From: JANMJD01 sp963847945
GTDB taxonomy: Bacteria; Actinomycetota; Acidimicrobiia; Acidimicrobiales; Ilumatobacteraceae
NCBI GenBank assembly: GCA_963847945.1
Contig: CAWKBX010000020.1
Span: forward strand, 558,001-622,000
Reading direction: 5' to 3'
DNA: 64,000 nucleotides
Part shown: positions 9,632 to 20,954 of the stretch, one piece after another
How positions within the stretch are numbered: position 1 is the stretch's first letter
Layout: each line of letters opens with the position of its first letter
Made by a program: the position numbers and the translations under genes
Notes under the pieces: generated by a model
Told to the model about the DNA's origin: nothing
The model's input: only the letters and a program-made list of their open reading frames with translations
Databases searched by the model: none

Positions 9632-10231
9632 CTATGTCGGCGTCCGGACGATGCGTTCCAAGCCGCCGACGGTGAGCCTCTGCTGAGCAACGTGGAGCCA
9701 TTGACCCTTGCGTCTCGAGACCTTGGAGTCGAGGCCGCCGATGCCGGTGTGGATGGCTCGCAGCACTCCCGCGTGAGCAACGACCAGCACGGTGGTGCCG
9801 TGGTCCGCGGCGTCCATCAACCCATCTCGAACTCGCTGTTCGAAACCACTCCACGCCTCCGCACCGGGCAGGTCGAACTGCGAACCGTTGCGCCACCGAT
9901 CCATGACGCCGGGGTCGATCGTCTCGATTTCTTCGCGGGTCAAGCCGGTCCATCGGGGGACGTCGTGTTCGAGCAAACGATCGTCGACGTGAGCGATCGG
10001 CACCCCGGTCGCCGCCGAGACAAGTTCTGCGGTCTGTTGAGCGCGGCGCGACGAACTGCTGACGATGGCGTCGAACCCGTGTGGGGCGAGCACTTCCCCC
10101 AAAGCCTGCGCCTCGGTGACGCCGTTCTCGCTGAGGGAGGGATCTGCCTGTCCGGTCCACCGGCGCTCGGCGTTCCACGCTGATTGACGATGACGAATCA
10201 CCAGGAGTCGCTGATCTCGCACGGCCGTCAC
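9632..10231 (-). CDS. Histidine phosphatase (phosphoglycerate mutase-like)
   Basis: About 199 residues from GTG 10231 (or GTG 10222). It keeps the catalytic His and the fold motifs: LLVIRHRQSAWN, RRWTGQADPSLSENG, RRAQQTAELV, and the second active-site His in VLVVAHAGVLRAIH. The invariant-looking RHG triplet is RHR here (Gly replaced by Arg), which is unusual next to the catalytic His. Substrate is unknown. It is divergent from the APH-like gene at 10324, with 92 bases between them. Confidence 0.82.
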   Translation of the reverse strand: MTAVRDQRLLVIRHRQSAWNAERRWTGQADPSLSENGVTEAQALGEVLAPHGFDAIVSSSSRRAQQTAELVSAATGVPIAHVDDRLLEHDVPRWTGLTREEIETIDPGVMDRWRNGSQFDLPGAEAWSGFEQRVRDGLMDAADHGTTVLVVAHAGVLRAIHTGIGGLDSKVSRRKGQWLHVAQQRLTVGGLERIVRTPT

Positions 10232-10323
10232 CGTAGGCGGGTTGATGGGTGCGACGCACTGGACCAAGGTCGTAGCCCGAATGGACACTTGTTTCGGTAG
10301 ATGCCGCTCCGCAAGATACCCGA

Positions 10324-11586
10324 ATGAATGTGCTGCCGGCTGCGCCGCTCGTGTCGACCAGGTCCGCTGGAGCACTCGCTGCTCGTGTCGACATCGATTT
10401 CGACGACCTCGACGCGATCGATGCAATCGTGCAGGCGATTGCGCTGCGGCACGGATGGTGGGAGCGTTCATCGCCGGCCGTGCGCACGTTCGGTCGCAAG
10501 TCGCCCGACCGCCAGCCGCTCGCCCGGATGATGTACTCGGTCGCAGGAGCAACCCGTCCTGCCGCGGTCGTCGACATCGTCGAGACTGTGCCCGTCGGTA
10601 GCGATGCGGTCGTCGAGCCCTACCGGTCCGAGTGGCTCTGCGCCTACCCGTTCGGCCACGACTCGGCGCTTCCCGGCATGAGCGTGCTGCTCGATCGCCA
10701 TCCCGAAGCCGAGGTGATTCGATACCGCCCCGGGCAGCGATGCACCTTGCGGATCGGCGACCGCTTCGTCAAGACCTTTGCCGATGATCGGGGCCGTCAA
10801 CTCCACGATGAAGCGGTGGACCTATGGCGGGCGAGTAGCTGTGGCGAGGTTGGCTTCTCGGTCGCCGAGCCTCTCGGCTTCGACCCGGCGACGGTGAGTC
10901 AGTGGCAGGGTCTGGTACCAGGCCAGCCGGTCACGGCCGACCTTGGGTCTGCCTGCGGGCCGGACCTTGCCCGCCGACTGGGCCACGCGCTCGGAACCCT
11001 CGCCGTCTCCACGATCGCGCCGGCGACGGTGACCGGGCGAGACTGGCAGTTGGCCCGCTCGGAGCGATACGTGCGGCGCATCGGGGTGCTGCGGCCCGAC
11101 CTGCAGGATGAAGCGATGGCGTTACTCACTGACCTCCGCCGCAGTTTTGCTGCGATCGGACCGATCCGTCACGTGGTGCTGCACGGCTCGCCACATCCGC
11201 ACCAGTGGTTGCATGCCGACCCGCTCGCCACCCACCTCAGAGCCGGCCTCACCGCCGAAGGCAGCGGTGGGCGCGACGGCGGCATCGGGCTCGTCGACTT
11301 CGACCGCCTGGCCTTCGGCGAGCCGGAACTCGACCTTGCGACGTTCACGACGGAGGTCGAGTTGGGCAGCGGCGATACGGCCACCCTGGCCTGCATCAAC
11401 ACGGCTTTCATCAGCGCCTACGAAGAGGTGGTCGGCCCGATCAACGGCGAGTTGTTGCGACTCTATGAAGCCAACAAACGCCTCGCGTTGGCGATGACCG
11501 CCGCCACCACTCTGAAGCCCGGCGCCTGGCCCAAAGTGGCCCGCCGCATCCAACGGGCGCGTGCTCTGCTGACTTCGACCGCGTAG
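10324..11586 (+). CDS. Aminoglycoside phosphotransferase (APH)-fold protein lacking the catalytic Asp
   Basis: A 420-residue protein with the C-terminal lobe of the APH/choline-kinase fold. Near residues 285-335 it reads VVLHGSPHPHQWL and then GLVDFDRLAFGEPELDLATF. The second motif keeps the metal-binding DFD. In the first (Brenner motif HGDxxxxN) the catalytic Asp is Ser and the metal-binding Asn is Gln. It may be a pseudokinase, or act on a substrate by another mechanism. The N-terminal half (VIRYRPGQRCTLRIGDRFVKTF) looks like the nucleotide-binding lobe, with Lys of VKTF. Start ATG 10324; no strong ribosome site. Drug resistance should not be inferred. Confidence 0.75.
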   Translation: MNVLPAAPLVSTRSAGALAARVDIDFDDLDAIDAIVQAIALRHGWWERSSPAVRTFGRKSPDRQPLARMMYSVAGATRPAAVVDIVETVPVGSDAVVEPYRSEWLCAYPFGHDSALPGMSVLLDRHPEAEVIRYRPGQRCTLRIGDRFVKTFADDRGRQLHDEAVDLWRASSCGEVGFSVAEPLGFDPATVSQWQGLVPGQPVTADLGSACGPDLARRLGHALGTLAVSTIAPATVTGRDWQLARSERYVRRIGVLRPDLQDEAMALLTDLRRSFAAIGPIRHVVLHGSPHPHQWLHADPLATHLRAGLTAEGSGGRDGGIGLVDFDRLAFGEPELDLATFTTEVELGSGDTATLACINTAFISAYEEVVGPINGELLRLYEANKRLALAMTAATTLKPGAWPKVARRIQRARALLTSTA

Positions 11587-11638
11587 TCCGACCTGCGCCC
11601 CGAACACCATCTGCGGGGTCATCCGCCCGGCTTGAGCG

Positions 11639-14600
11639 CTATGCGGTGCGGGCGCCGGCGCGTTCGACGATGACCTTGGAGGAGCCGCCGGGCTGCATGG
11701 TGACGCCGAGGAGGCAGTCGGCGGCTTCCATGGTGCGCTTTTGGTGGCTGACGATGAGGAGCTGCGCTTCGTTGCGGAACTCGGCGATCAGGCCGAGGAA
11801 GCGGTGGAGGTTGACGTCGTCGAGGGCGGCTTCGACCTCGTCCATCACGTAGAACGGCGACGGGCGGCTGCGGAACACGGCGAACAAATACGCCAGCGCG
11901 GTCAGCGAACGCTCACCACCAGAGAGTAACGACAACTTCTTGACGTTCTTGCCGCTCGGCTTGGCCTCGACCTCGATGCCGGTCGCCAGCAGATCGTCGG
12001 GGTTGGTCAGCGTCAGCTTGCCCTGGCCGCCGGGGAACAGCAGCGAGAACAGCTGAGTGAAGTTGGTGCTCACGTCGGCGAACGCCGCGGCGAACACGCT
12101 TTGGATCTCGGTGTCGACCGCCCGGATCACCCGCATCAGCTCACGCCGGGTGTTGCGGACGTCCTCCAGTTGCTCTTCCAGGAACCGGTGACGCTCCTGT
12201 AGCGCGTTGAATTCCTCCAACGCCAGCGGGTTGATCGCCCCGAGTAACCGCAGCTCACGTTCAAGATCGCGAACCCGGGCGGGGGCGTTGACGCCTTCGG
12301 GCAGTTCCGGCAACGACGTCGCCTCGGCAGCGGCGGGTTCGATGTCGTGCTCGCGCCGCAGTGATTCGACGGCCGCTTCCATCCGCATCCGCACTTCGGC
12401 CTGGTCGATCTCGAGGCGCTGCGTGCGCTCGCGGACTTCCGACAGTTCCTTCTCGGCCGCGTTGCGACCACGGCGTGCCGCTTCCAACCGCTGGGTCAAC
12501 GCCCGCACCTCGTCACTTTGGCGACGACGGATCTCGGTCAGTCGAGCCAACTCACCCTCGATCGTGTGCCGATGCCCGTCGACCACGACGCCCAACCGAT
12601 CGAGGGCGCCGAGCGACCGCTCGATCCGCACCCGATGATCGGCAGCCGCGGCGCGCGCCGCGACATCGGCTTCGAGCCGCCGCTCGGTCTCTTCCAAGCG
12701 CCGCACCAAATACTTCTGGCGATCGAGCAGCCCGGCATTACGGACTTCGAGATCCTTGCGGCGCGAGGCCAGCAACGCGGTGCCCGACTCCAACTTGGCG
12801 CGGATCTCGCCCCGCTGGCGGGCGGCCACCTGCTCGGCCGCCTCATCGGCCTCAAGCGCGGGGATCAACTCCTCCAGCTCGGCCGCCCGCTGGCGTTCGC
12901 GGGTGATGCGCTGGTCGAGTTCGAGGACCGACTGCTCGACGGCCTCGACCTCGGCGAGGGCTTCGCGCCGCTCGCTCTGCACCCGCACAAGTCCTTCGGA
13001 TGAAGCGGTGAAGCGGGCGTCGTTGGCATCGAGTTTGCGCGACAGGTCGGTCTCGGCCTGGCGAGAGGTGTTGAGCTCGGCCTTGGCGGCGGCCAGTTCG
13101 GTGTCGCGTTCGGCCAGCGTGGCCCGGGCGGTGGTGGCTTTGGCGACCGCGTCGTCTAGGGCAGCCGCAGTCGCTCCCCCACCCGAGACGCCGAGGCGCC
13201 AACCGGTCGACGAGAACCGGTGACCGTCGCTCGTGACGACGACGGCATCCGGGTTGGCCAACGATGCGTCGAGCGCCTCACCCCACGTTTCGACCCGCAC
13301 CGCAGAACCGATCAGCGTGTCGAGCAGCTCGCCGACCTGCGGATTCTTGCTGCGGACGTGGGCCCGCACCGACTCCCCGGCCGTCGCCGAGAGCGCCAGG
13401 CGCAGCGGTCCACCGAGCGCGACAACCGCCCCGTGGAGGTCGCCGTCGGCGAGCCGTTGAAGCGCCCGACGGCCCGCCGCGGTATCGGCAACGACGACGG
13501 CCGACATCGCCTCGCCGGCCGCCGCTTCGAAGGCCGGCTCCCAGCCTTCGTCGATTTCGACCAGCTCCGACAATGTGCCGAGCACCCCGTCGAGACCCGC
13601 GAGTCGCTCGGTTCCCGCTCGGGACCGCGCCGAGTCGAGGGCCTGTCCAAGCGCGTCGGCGCGGGCCTTCCAGTGCGAGTACTCGGCGTTGGCCTCTTGC
13701 TGGGCGAGTCGCAGCGAATCGAGCGCAGCTTCGGCGGCGATCCGTCGGGCCTCGGCCGCCTCAAGCGAGGCGACGAGCGGCTCTTCGATCGACTGGGTTT
13801 CCTCGCAGGCCGTCCGCAACCGGATGGTCTCGGCCTCCCAGCGCTCGGCCTTGTTGACGAGGTCGACGCGTCGCCGGTCGAGCCGCTGACGCTCGTTCTC
13901 GGCCCGGTCGATCGACGTCTTCATCGACCGCAGCTCGCCGCGGACCTCGCCCGCCGCTCCCGTCGCCCGCGCCGGACCGGCTCCGGCCTCATCGAGGGCG
14001 GCGGTCGTTTCGGCTCGCTCCCGGGCGAAGGTTCGCTCGGCTTCCTGCAGTTGCTCGGCCTCGGGTTCGAGGGCGGCGAGGTTCCGTTCGACGTCGGCCA
14101 ACTCGTCGCGTACGCGCGCTGCGTCGCCTTCCAGGTTGGCGACGACCCCGGCGTCCATCAACTGGCCACGATCGCGTTCCAGCGCGCGGCGGCGCTCGAC
14201 GAGCACATTGGCAATGCCCCGGGCTCGTTCGCGCAGCTGTTCGACCTTGACCATCGCATCGCTGACGTCGGTATCACCCCGCGCCGACAGATCGGCCTCG
14301 GTCGCCAGCACCTCGGTGTCGAGGCGGGCCAGCGCGTCGCGCAGATCGCGTTCGACGCGGTCGGCGGTCGACGACTCGGCGGCCAACGACGTCATCCGGA
14401 TGCGCAACGCGGCGATCTCCCGACCGGCGAGGAACACCCGCAGCGCCGACAATTCGGCGACGAGATCCCCGTGACGGCGAGCCGCTTCGGCCTGGCGCTC
14501 CAGGGGTCGCAGCTGGCGGCGAACCTCTCTGAGCAGGTCTTGGACGCGCAGCAGGTTGCCCTCGGTGGCGTCGAGTCGGCGCTCGGCCTTCTCCTTGCGC

Positions 14601-15115
14601 TTGCGATACTTCAAGACCCCGGCGGCTTCTTCGATGATCGAGCGGCGATCTTCGGGGCGGGCGTTGAGCACGGCGTCGATCTGGCCCTGGCTGACGATCA
14701 CATGCTGCTGACGGCCGACCCCGGCGTCGGAGAGCAGCTCTTGCAGGTCGAGCAGGCGACACGGTGCCCCGTTGATCGCGTACTCCGACTCACCGGTGCG
14801 GAACAGGGTGCGGGTGAGGGTGACCTCGGTGAAGTCGATCGGCAAAATGCCCGACTCGTTGTCGAGCGTCAGGCTCACCTCGGCCCGACCCAGGGCGGCG
14901 CGCTTGGCGGTACCGGCGAAAATGACGTCGTCCATCTTCTGGCTGCGCACCGACGAGGGAGCTTGCGCGCCGAGCACCCAGGCGATCGCGTCGACCACGT
15001 TCGACTTGCCCGACCCGTTCGGACCGACGACGACCGACACCCCCGGCTCCAGTTCGAGCGTGGTGGATTCAGCGAATGACTTGAAACCCTTGAGGGTCAG
15101 TGACTTGAGAAACAC
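11639..15115 (-). CDS. smc: Chromosome segregation protein SMC
   Basis: Complete 1158-residue SMC ATPase, GTG start at 15115. N-terminal Walker A is GPNGSGKSN near residue 35. Two long coiled coils flank a hinge at about 500-640 (ERLAGLDGVLGTLSELVEI). The C-terminal head has signature LSLLSGGERSLTALAYLF and Walker B FYVMDEVEAALDD. It compacts and aligns replicated origins with ScpA/ScpB, which are not in this window. The frame is intact over 3.5 kb, showing that the indel problem is not uniform. In many actinobacteria smc directly follows mutM; here 10.8 kb separates them. Confidence 0.97.
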   Translation of the reverse strand: MFLKSLTLKGFKSFAESTTLELEPGVSVVVGPNGSGKSNVVDAIAWVLGAQAPSSVRSQKMDDVIFAGTAKRAALGRAEVSLTLDNESGILPIDFTEVTLTRTLFRTGESEYAINGAPCRLLDLQELLSDAGVGRQQHVIVSQGQIDAVLNARPEDRRSIIEEAAGVLKYRKRKEKAERRLDATEGNLLRVQDLLREVRRQLRPLERQAEAARRHGDLVAELSALRVFLAGREIAALRIRMTSLAAESSTADRVERDLRDALARLDTEVLATEADLSARGDTDVSDAMVKVEQLRERARGIANVLVERRRALERDRGQLMDAGVVANLEGDAARVRDELADVERNLAALEPEAEQLQEAERTFARERAETTAALDEAGAGPARATGAAGEVRGELRSMKTSIDRAENERQRLDRRRVDLVNKAERWEAETIRLRTACEETQSIEEPLVASLEAAEARRIAAEAALDSLRLAQQEANAEYSHWKARADALGQALDSARSRAGTERLAGLDGVLGTLSELVEIDEGWEPAFEAAAGEAMSAVVVADTAAGRRALQRLADGDLHGAVVALGGPLRLALSATAGESVRAHVRSKNPQVGELLDTLIGSAVRVETWGEALDASLANPDAVVVTSDGHRFSSTGWRLGVSGGGATAAALDDAVAKATTARATLAERDTELAAAKAELNTSRQAETDLSRKLDANDARFTASSEGLVRVQSERREALAEVEAVEQSVLELDQRITRERQRAAELEELIPALEADEAAEQVAARQRGEIRAKLESGTALLASRRKDLEVRNAGLLDRQKYLVRRLEETERRLEADVAARAAAADHRVRIERSLGALDRLGVVVDGHRHTIEGELARLTEIRRRQSDEVRALTQRLEAARRGRNAAEKELSEVRERTQRLEIDQAEVRMRMEAAVESLRREHDIEPAAAEATSLPELPEGVNAPARVRDLERELRLLGAINPLALEEFNALQERHRFLEEQLEDVRNTRRELMRVIRAVDTEIQSVFAAAFADVSTNFTQLFSLLFPGGQGKLTLTNPDDLLATGIEVEAKPSGKNVKKLSLLSGGERSLTALAYLFAVFRSRPSPFYVMDEVEAALDDVNLHRFLGLIAEFRNEAQLLIVSHQKRTMEAADCLLGVTMQPGGSSKVIVERAGARTA

Positions 15116-15310
15116 GGCCCGGACAACCTACTGGACGGGGCCCACGACCCGGGTTGTTCCTGCTGCACGACGAGCGGATCGACCGGGGCACGACGGGACA
15201 TGACGGACGGAATCGGGGGCAAATCGACGGTAGACCACGACGGCCGAATCAACGCGAAACACGGCAGATACTACGACTTTCGGCCGGGCAGGTCGCATCC
15301 AATGGTCGGA

Positions 15311-15339
15311 TTGAGCGTCGCGAGCCAAATCCGTACGTT
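15311..15339 (+). promoter_or_regulatory. Predicted promoter of the EctB-Pls-JmjC cluster
   Basis: -35 TTGAGC at 15311-15316, a 17-base spacer, and -10 TACGTT (TANNNT form) at 15334-15339. The expected transcription start is about 15346-15347, which coincides with an ATG at 15347, so the first mRNA would be leaderless. The rest of the 230 bases up to the smc start (15116-15310) shows no gene. Confidence 0.5.
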
Positions 15340-15346
15340 GACCCAC

Positions 15347-16636
15347 ATGACCAGTCACCTCGAACGAATCCCCGGTCGCTTCCTCGTACGGATTCGGCAT
15401 TGAATCCGAAGTACGCAGCTATTGCCGCAGCTTTCCCGCCCTCTTCGTCGAGGCCCAGGGAAGCGTTCTGACCGACGTCGACGGCCGCCGCTACCTCGAC
15501 TTTCTCTCGGGCGGCGCCGGTCGCTCAACTACGGCCACAACAACCCGCATCTTCGAAGGCGCTGGTCGACTACATCACGGACGACGGCATCACCCACAGC
15601 CTCGACCTGCACACCGCCGCCAAGGAGCGGTTCCTCGAGCGCTCGCGACGTCATCCTCACGCCGCGCGGCCTCGACTATCGTCATGCAGTTCGTCGGCCC
15701 GACCGGCACCAACGCGGTCGAAGCCGCGCTGAAGATCGCCCGCAAGGTCACCGGCCGCCAGAACGTCATCTACTTCACCAACGGCTTCCACGGCGTGTCG
15801 CTGGGCGCGCTGGCGGTGACCGGCAACGCTACCTGCGGGCCGCCGCCGGCGTGCCGCTGACCAACACCACCGCGATGCCGTTCGACGGCTATTTCGGCGA
15901 GGGCGTCGACACCATCGCGCATCCTCGAGGCGGTGCTGTCCGACCCGTCGGCGGCATGGACACGCCGGCCGCCGTGATCCTCGAGACCGTGCAGGGCGAG
16001 GGCGGCTTCAACGTGGCGCGCTCGACTGGCTCAGGCGGCTCGAGGCGCTGTGCAACAAGCGCGGCACGTGCTGATCGTCGACGACATCCAGGCCGGCTCG
16101 GCCGCACCGGCACGTTCTTCAGCTTCGAGGCGGCCGGCATCAAGCCCGACATCATCACGCTGTCGAAGTCGCTCTCGGGCTACGGCCTGCCGATGGCGCT
16201 GGTCGTGCTCAAGCGCGAACTCGACGTGTGGAAGCCGGGCGAGCACAACGGCACGTTCCGCGGCAACAACCACGCCTTCGTCACCGCTCGAGCCGCGCTG
16301 CAGAAGTTCTGGGCCGATGAATGGTTTGCCCGCGACATCCTTCGCCGCAGTCGTGAAGTGTCGGTGGCACTCCACCGCATGGCCGACTTCGTGCCGGGAG
16401 CCCGGGTCAAGGGTCGCGGTCTGATGATGGGACTCGACGTCGGTTCCGGTGAGTTGGCCAGTGCGATCTCCCAGCGCTGTCTGGCCGACGGACTGATCAT
16501 CGAGCTCGCCGGCCCCCATGACGAGGTCGTCAAACTGCTCCCGGCCTTGACCATCCCCGATGCGCTGCTCGCCGAAGGGCTCGGCATTCTGCAGACTGCG
16601 GTGCGCTACGAGTTGCGTTCGTTGGTGTCGGTATGA
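15347..16636 (+). CDS. ectB: Diaminobutyrate--2-oxoglutarate transaminase, EctB type (many frameshifts)
   Basis: PLP class-III aminotransferase that makes L-2,4-diaminobutyrate from aspartate semialdehyde and glutamate. Stitched across frames it gives SYGFGIESEVRSYCRSFP, NYGHNNPHLR, GPTGTNAVEAALKIARKVTG, TNGFHGVSLGALAVTGN, LETVQGEGGFNVA, LIVDDIQAG, then PLP lysine in ITLSKSLSGYGLPMA and the intact C-terminal third. About ten indels lie between 15370 and 16105. Several are fixed by one extra homopolymer base (near 15521 T, 16020 C, 16069 T, 16100 G). ectA and ectC are absent, so ectoine is not the product. The TGA overlaps the ATG of the next gene (ATGA), which indicates translational coupling to the synthetase. 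Confidence 0.85.
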
Positions 16637-19600
16637 GCCGCGCCCTCGACCTGCTGCCGGGCCTACGCCCGTCGCACGTCTCCGGTCGGGATCAGCAGTC
16701 GCCGACCGGCAGCCAGCCGCAGTGGGGGGTGTGCCGGTACCTCCCGGCCAGCATCGGCACCGCCGGCCCCGACGGCGGGGGCTTCCCGGCTGACGTGCTG
16801 ATGAGCACCGACGACCGCCCGGTGCAATGGTCTCCGGGCGACCGATTCCACGACATCTTCGACGACCGTTGTTCGATGCTCGGCAACCGGGCTCGCCGCC
16901 AGGTCGCCGTCGACTTCGGGGAGTACCGGTACACCTACCGGGAGCTCCAGACCCGCTCGCTGCGACTCGCTCAGTACCTGCGTGACCAGGGTATCGCGCC
17001 GGTCAGCGGATCGGGGTGCTGTTCGACAAGTCGATCGACTCGCATGCATGTGTGCTCGCACTGTCGCGCCTCGATGCCGCCTACGTGCCGTTCGACCCGA
17101 GCTTTCCCGATGACCGGATCTCGTTCATGCTGCGCGATAGCGACGCGTCCTGCGTCCTCACGCTCAGCCGATACGTCCCTCGATTCGCCGACGCCGGCAT
17201 CGCCGCTATCGCCCTCGACGACGTCCACGCCGACATCGAGCGGTGCCCGAGCGATGCGGTGACCAGCGACCGCGACGCCGCCTACACCGCCGATCCGCTC
17301 GCGTACATCATCTACACGTCGGGTTCGACCGGACGACCCAAGGGTGTCCCGATTCGACCACTCGAGTATCTGCAACTTCGTGCGGGTCGCGGCCGACGCC
17401 TATGGCTACGCCCCCGACGATCGGGTCTACCAAGGCATGACCATCGCCTTCGATTACTCGGTCGAGGAACTCTGGGTGCCGTTGGCCGTCGGGGCAACCC
17501 TGGTCCCGGCGCCGTCCGACACCAAGCTCGTCGGTTCCGATCTCCACGACTTCCTGGTCGACCGGGCCGTGACGGCGATGTGCGTGGTTCCGGCGTTGTT
17601 GGCGACGCTCGACACCGACCTCCCCAACCTGCGGTTCTTGATGGTGTCCGGCGAAGCGTGTCCCGGGGATCTGATCGCCAAGTGGTTCACTCCCAACCGA
17701 CGGGTGCTCAACACCTACGGCCCCACCGAGACCACGGTGACGGCGACATGGAGCGTGATGCGCCCCCAACGTTCCGGTGACGATCGGCGGCCCATTGCCG
17801 ACCTACGCCGTGGTGATTCTCGACCCCGATCAACCCGCGCCTTGCCTCGCCCTTGCCACGCGGGGCAACCGGCGAGATCGCCATCGCCGGCGTGGCCCTC
17901 AGCGAGGGCTACATCAACCGTCCCGACGAGACGGCCCGGGCGTTCATACCTGATTTCATCGGGATCGACGGCAACCTGTCGGGCCTGCTGTACCGAACCG
18001 GCGACCTCGGAAAGATCACCGACGACGACCAGATCACCTACCTCGGCCGCATCGACACGCAGGTGAAGATTCGCGGGTATCGCATCGAACTCGACGAGAT
18101 CGAGACGGTGGCCCGACAGATCGATGGGGTCGGCCATGCCGTCGTGCACCCGTTCCAGGCCGACGGCGCGGAGAGTCACCCTCGTCGCCTACCTCGTCGC
18201 CAAGCGCCCCGATGCGCCCATTGACATCGATGCGGTCGACGCCGAGCTGCGATCGGCCCTCCCCGCCTACATGGTGCCCACCTACTACGAGATTCTCGAC
18301 CGCCTGCCGATGTTGGCGAGCACGAAGGTCGATCGATCCTCGTTGCCACCGCCAAGCAGCCGCCGGTTCGTCGTCGGTGATGCGGCGATCGTCGAACCCC
18401 GCACCGAACTTCGAGTCGCAACTCGCCGACCTGCTGGGCCAGGCGCTCGGCCTCGATCGTGTCTCGGTCGAAGCCGACTTCTTCGACGAATTGGGGGCCA
18501 ACTCGCTGTCGTTGGCCGGCTACGTGACCACGGTCCGCAAGGCGCTGGGCATGCGACGGGTCTCGTTCGAAGCAGCTGTATCAGCACTCCACGATTGCCG
18601 CCCTGGCCGCCGCATTGACCGACGCCACCGTGCCGTCGGCGCCCACCACCGCGGCCCAGGAGCTTGTCGTCACGGCGGAGTCTGCCGTGGTCTGCCGCCC
18701 GCGACCCGCGCCTGTCGGGGCGGTCGAACGACACGGTCATGCCCCCCATCGGCCTTCGACGTTCGCCTACGTTGCCACCGGGGTCGCCCAAACCGTCGTG
18801 TACCTGGTGACCCTGCTCCTCGCCGGGATCGGCACCGCCGCCGCGTACCGCTGGATCGAGGCGGCCAACGGAATCGGCGCGATCTACGGCCGCGCCGTGA
18901 TCGCCGGGGCGGCGGTGTTCTTCGGAGGATGCGGCGGCGCTGATCGCCGCAAAGTGGCTGGCCATCGGCCGATTCGACACCGCCCCGATACGTCTCTGGA
19001 CCCACGCTATGTCCGGTTCTGGGTTGCTCGCATGGCCATTCAGGCCGACCCGCTCAACCTGTTCGTGGGGACCCCGGCCTACAACGGGTTCCTGCGCCTG
19101 GTCGGGGTGCCGCGTCGGGCGCGGCGCCCTGGTGCTCGCCCGGCCTCCGGTCTGTACCGACCTGGTGTCGATCGGAGCCGGGGCCGTCATCCGCCAGGAT
19201 GCGATCTTCCCCGGGTACTTCGCCCAACACGGCTGGTTGTATCCGGGGCGGATAACCATTGGGGACCACGCCTCGGTCGGGGACGCCGCCGTTCTCGACG
19301 TCGACGCCTCGATCGACGACGATGGCGAACTCGGCAACTGCTCAGCCCTGCACGAAGGACAGCGGGTGCCAGCCGGCGAGACCTGGTTCGGTTCCCCGGC
19401 CGAACCGTCGACAACCAGCTTTCAGCGGGTCGAACCGGTCGCCCTTCGCTGCGGCCGCCGGGCTCGGTTCACGGCCTCACAGCTGTTGTCGATGTGTCTC
19501 TTCAGCCTTCCGTCGACGCTGCTCCCGGTCTACGCCGCCGCCCAGTTCGGCCTGTCGTTCGATGCCATCGGTTCATCGGGCGGCGTCGCCGCGGGCGCGC

Positions 19601-20954
19601 TGGGGTTGGTCGTGATCGGCGGGCTGGTGTACTTCGGTGGGCTGGTGTGGAGCGCGGCGATCGTGGTCGTCGTGCCCCGCGTGGCCAATCGATTCAGCCG
19701 GCCCGAGCACACCCAGCCGTTGTACGGGTTCCAGTACCAACTGGCCCACACCATCGCACGGGTGAGTAACAACCACCTGTTGACCACCGTCTTCGGCGAC
19801 AGCTCGATGATCGTCGGGTGGATGTCGGCGGTCGGCTACGACCTGCGCCGTACCACGCAGACCGGTTCGAACTTCGGCGTCGACCAGCGCCATCACTCCC
19901 CGTTCCTGTGCTCGTTCGATCGCAACACGTTGGTCTCCGACGGCCTGCGGTTGTTGAACATGGAGGTGTCGTCGACCTCGTTCGTGATGCGACGCATCGC
20001 CATGCCGCCCGACACCTATGTCGGCAACGTCGTGCACTACCCCGCCGGCGCCCAGGTCGGGGCCGAATTGCCTCATCGCCACCAAGGCCGCCGTCCCGAT
20101 CGACGGCCCGCTACGGACGCAACGTCGGCATTCTCGGCTCGCCGCCGTTCGAGATTCCCCGGTCGGTGGCCCGCGATCTGAAATTCGAGCACTTCAAGCA
20201 ACCCGGGGTGATCGAGCAGCGGCTGCGCCTGAAGTTGCGCTCGAATCTGATCACGTTGCTGCTCTGCCTCGCTGCGTTCGTGGGCGCTGATGGTGATCGC
20301 CATCGCCTCGTTCGCCGGGTGCATTACGCGCTCAGTCGGCAGACCGCGATTCCCTGGTGGTCACGGGCGCGGGTGTCGCCGTCGCCGGGATCATCTCGCT
20401 CCTGGCAGGCACGCTGTTTCTCGATCCTGTGCGAGCGGGCGGTTCGTCGATTCCGTCCGCTGCAACCGCAATACTGCTCGCTGTACGACCCGGCCTTCTG
20501 GGAGCACGAGCGGTTCTGGAAGCTGAACTACAACACGTTCCTGCGAGTGTTCGACGGCACCCCGATGAAGCCGGTCTTTGTCCGCCTGCAAGGGGCACGG
20601 ATCGGCCGGCGGGTGTTCGACGACGGCGCCGGACTGACCGAGCCGACGCTGACCGAGATCGGCGACTACAGCACGTTGAACTTCGGTTCGACGATCCAGT
20701 GTCACTCCCTCGAAGACGGCACGTTCAAATCCGACCGAGTTCGCCTCGGCCGGGAATGTCACCCTGCGAGACCAGCGCCTTCGTGCACTACGCCACCGAA
20801 ACTGCGCGACGGCTCGACCCTCGATGCCGACGCGTTCTTGATGAAGGGCACCGTGATGGAGGAACGCACCAGCTGGCGCGGCAACCCCGCCGAGGACTCC
20901 GAACAGGCCCCCACCCCCCGTCAACTCATCGTCATTCCAGGAGAAGCGCCGTGA
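16633..20954 (+). CDS. Pls/PosA-family membrane nonribosomal peptide synthetase (many frameshifts)
   Basis: About 1440 codons. The A domain (about 16850-18370) has TSGSTGRPKG, the A4 core FDYSVEELW, NTYGPTE, YRTGD and the A10 lysine region KVDRSSLP. The carrier domain (about 18420-18590) has FFDELGANSLSL with the Ppant serine. A 2.2-kb C-terminal part follows, with six hydrophobic helices (near 18780, 18900, 19490, 19600, 20250, 20370) and three left-handed beta-helix-like domains (about 19060-19440, 19800-20160, 20540-20930). There is no condensation or thioesterase domain. This order is that of epsilon-poly-L-lysine synthetase and the TIGR02353 family. A domain pocket glutamate (in VEELW) would fit a basic amino acid. 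At least ten indels, e.g. GG for GGG at 17001 and AA for AAA at 18570. GTGA overlap with the next gene. Confidence 0.85.

Noticed and set aside
13220..15079. 619-residue plus-strand ORF
   Set aside because: Antisense shadow of smc in GC-rich DNA; low-complexity translation with no domain. The same holds for the long antisense frames at 32564-33961 (amt) and 46015-47721 (PKD gene).
15347..16636. Ectoine biosynthesis operon
   Set aside because: Only an EctB homologue is present; neither ectA nor ectC is in the window, and the gene is coupled to a synthetase instead.
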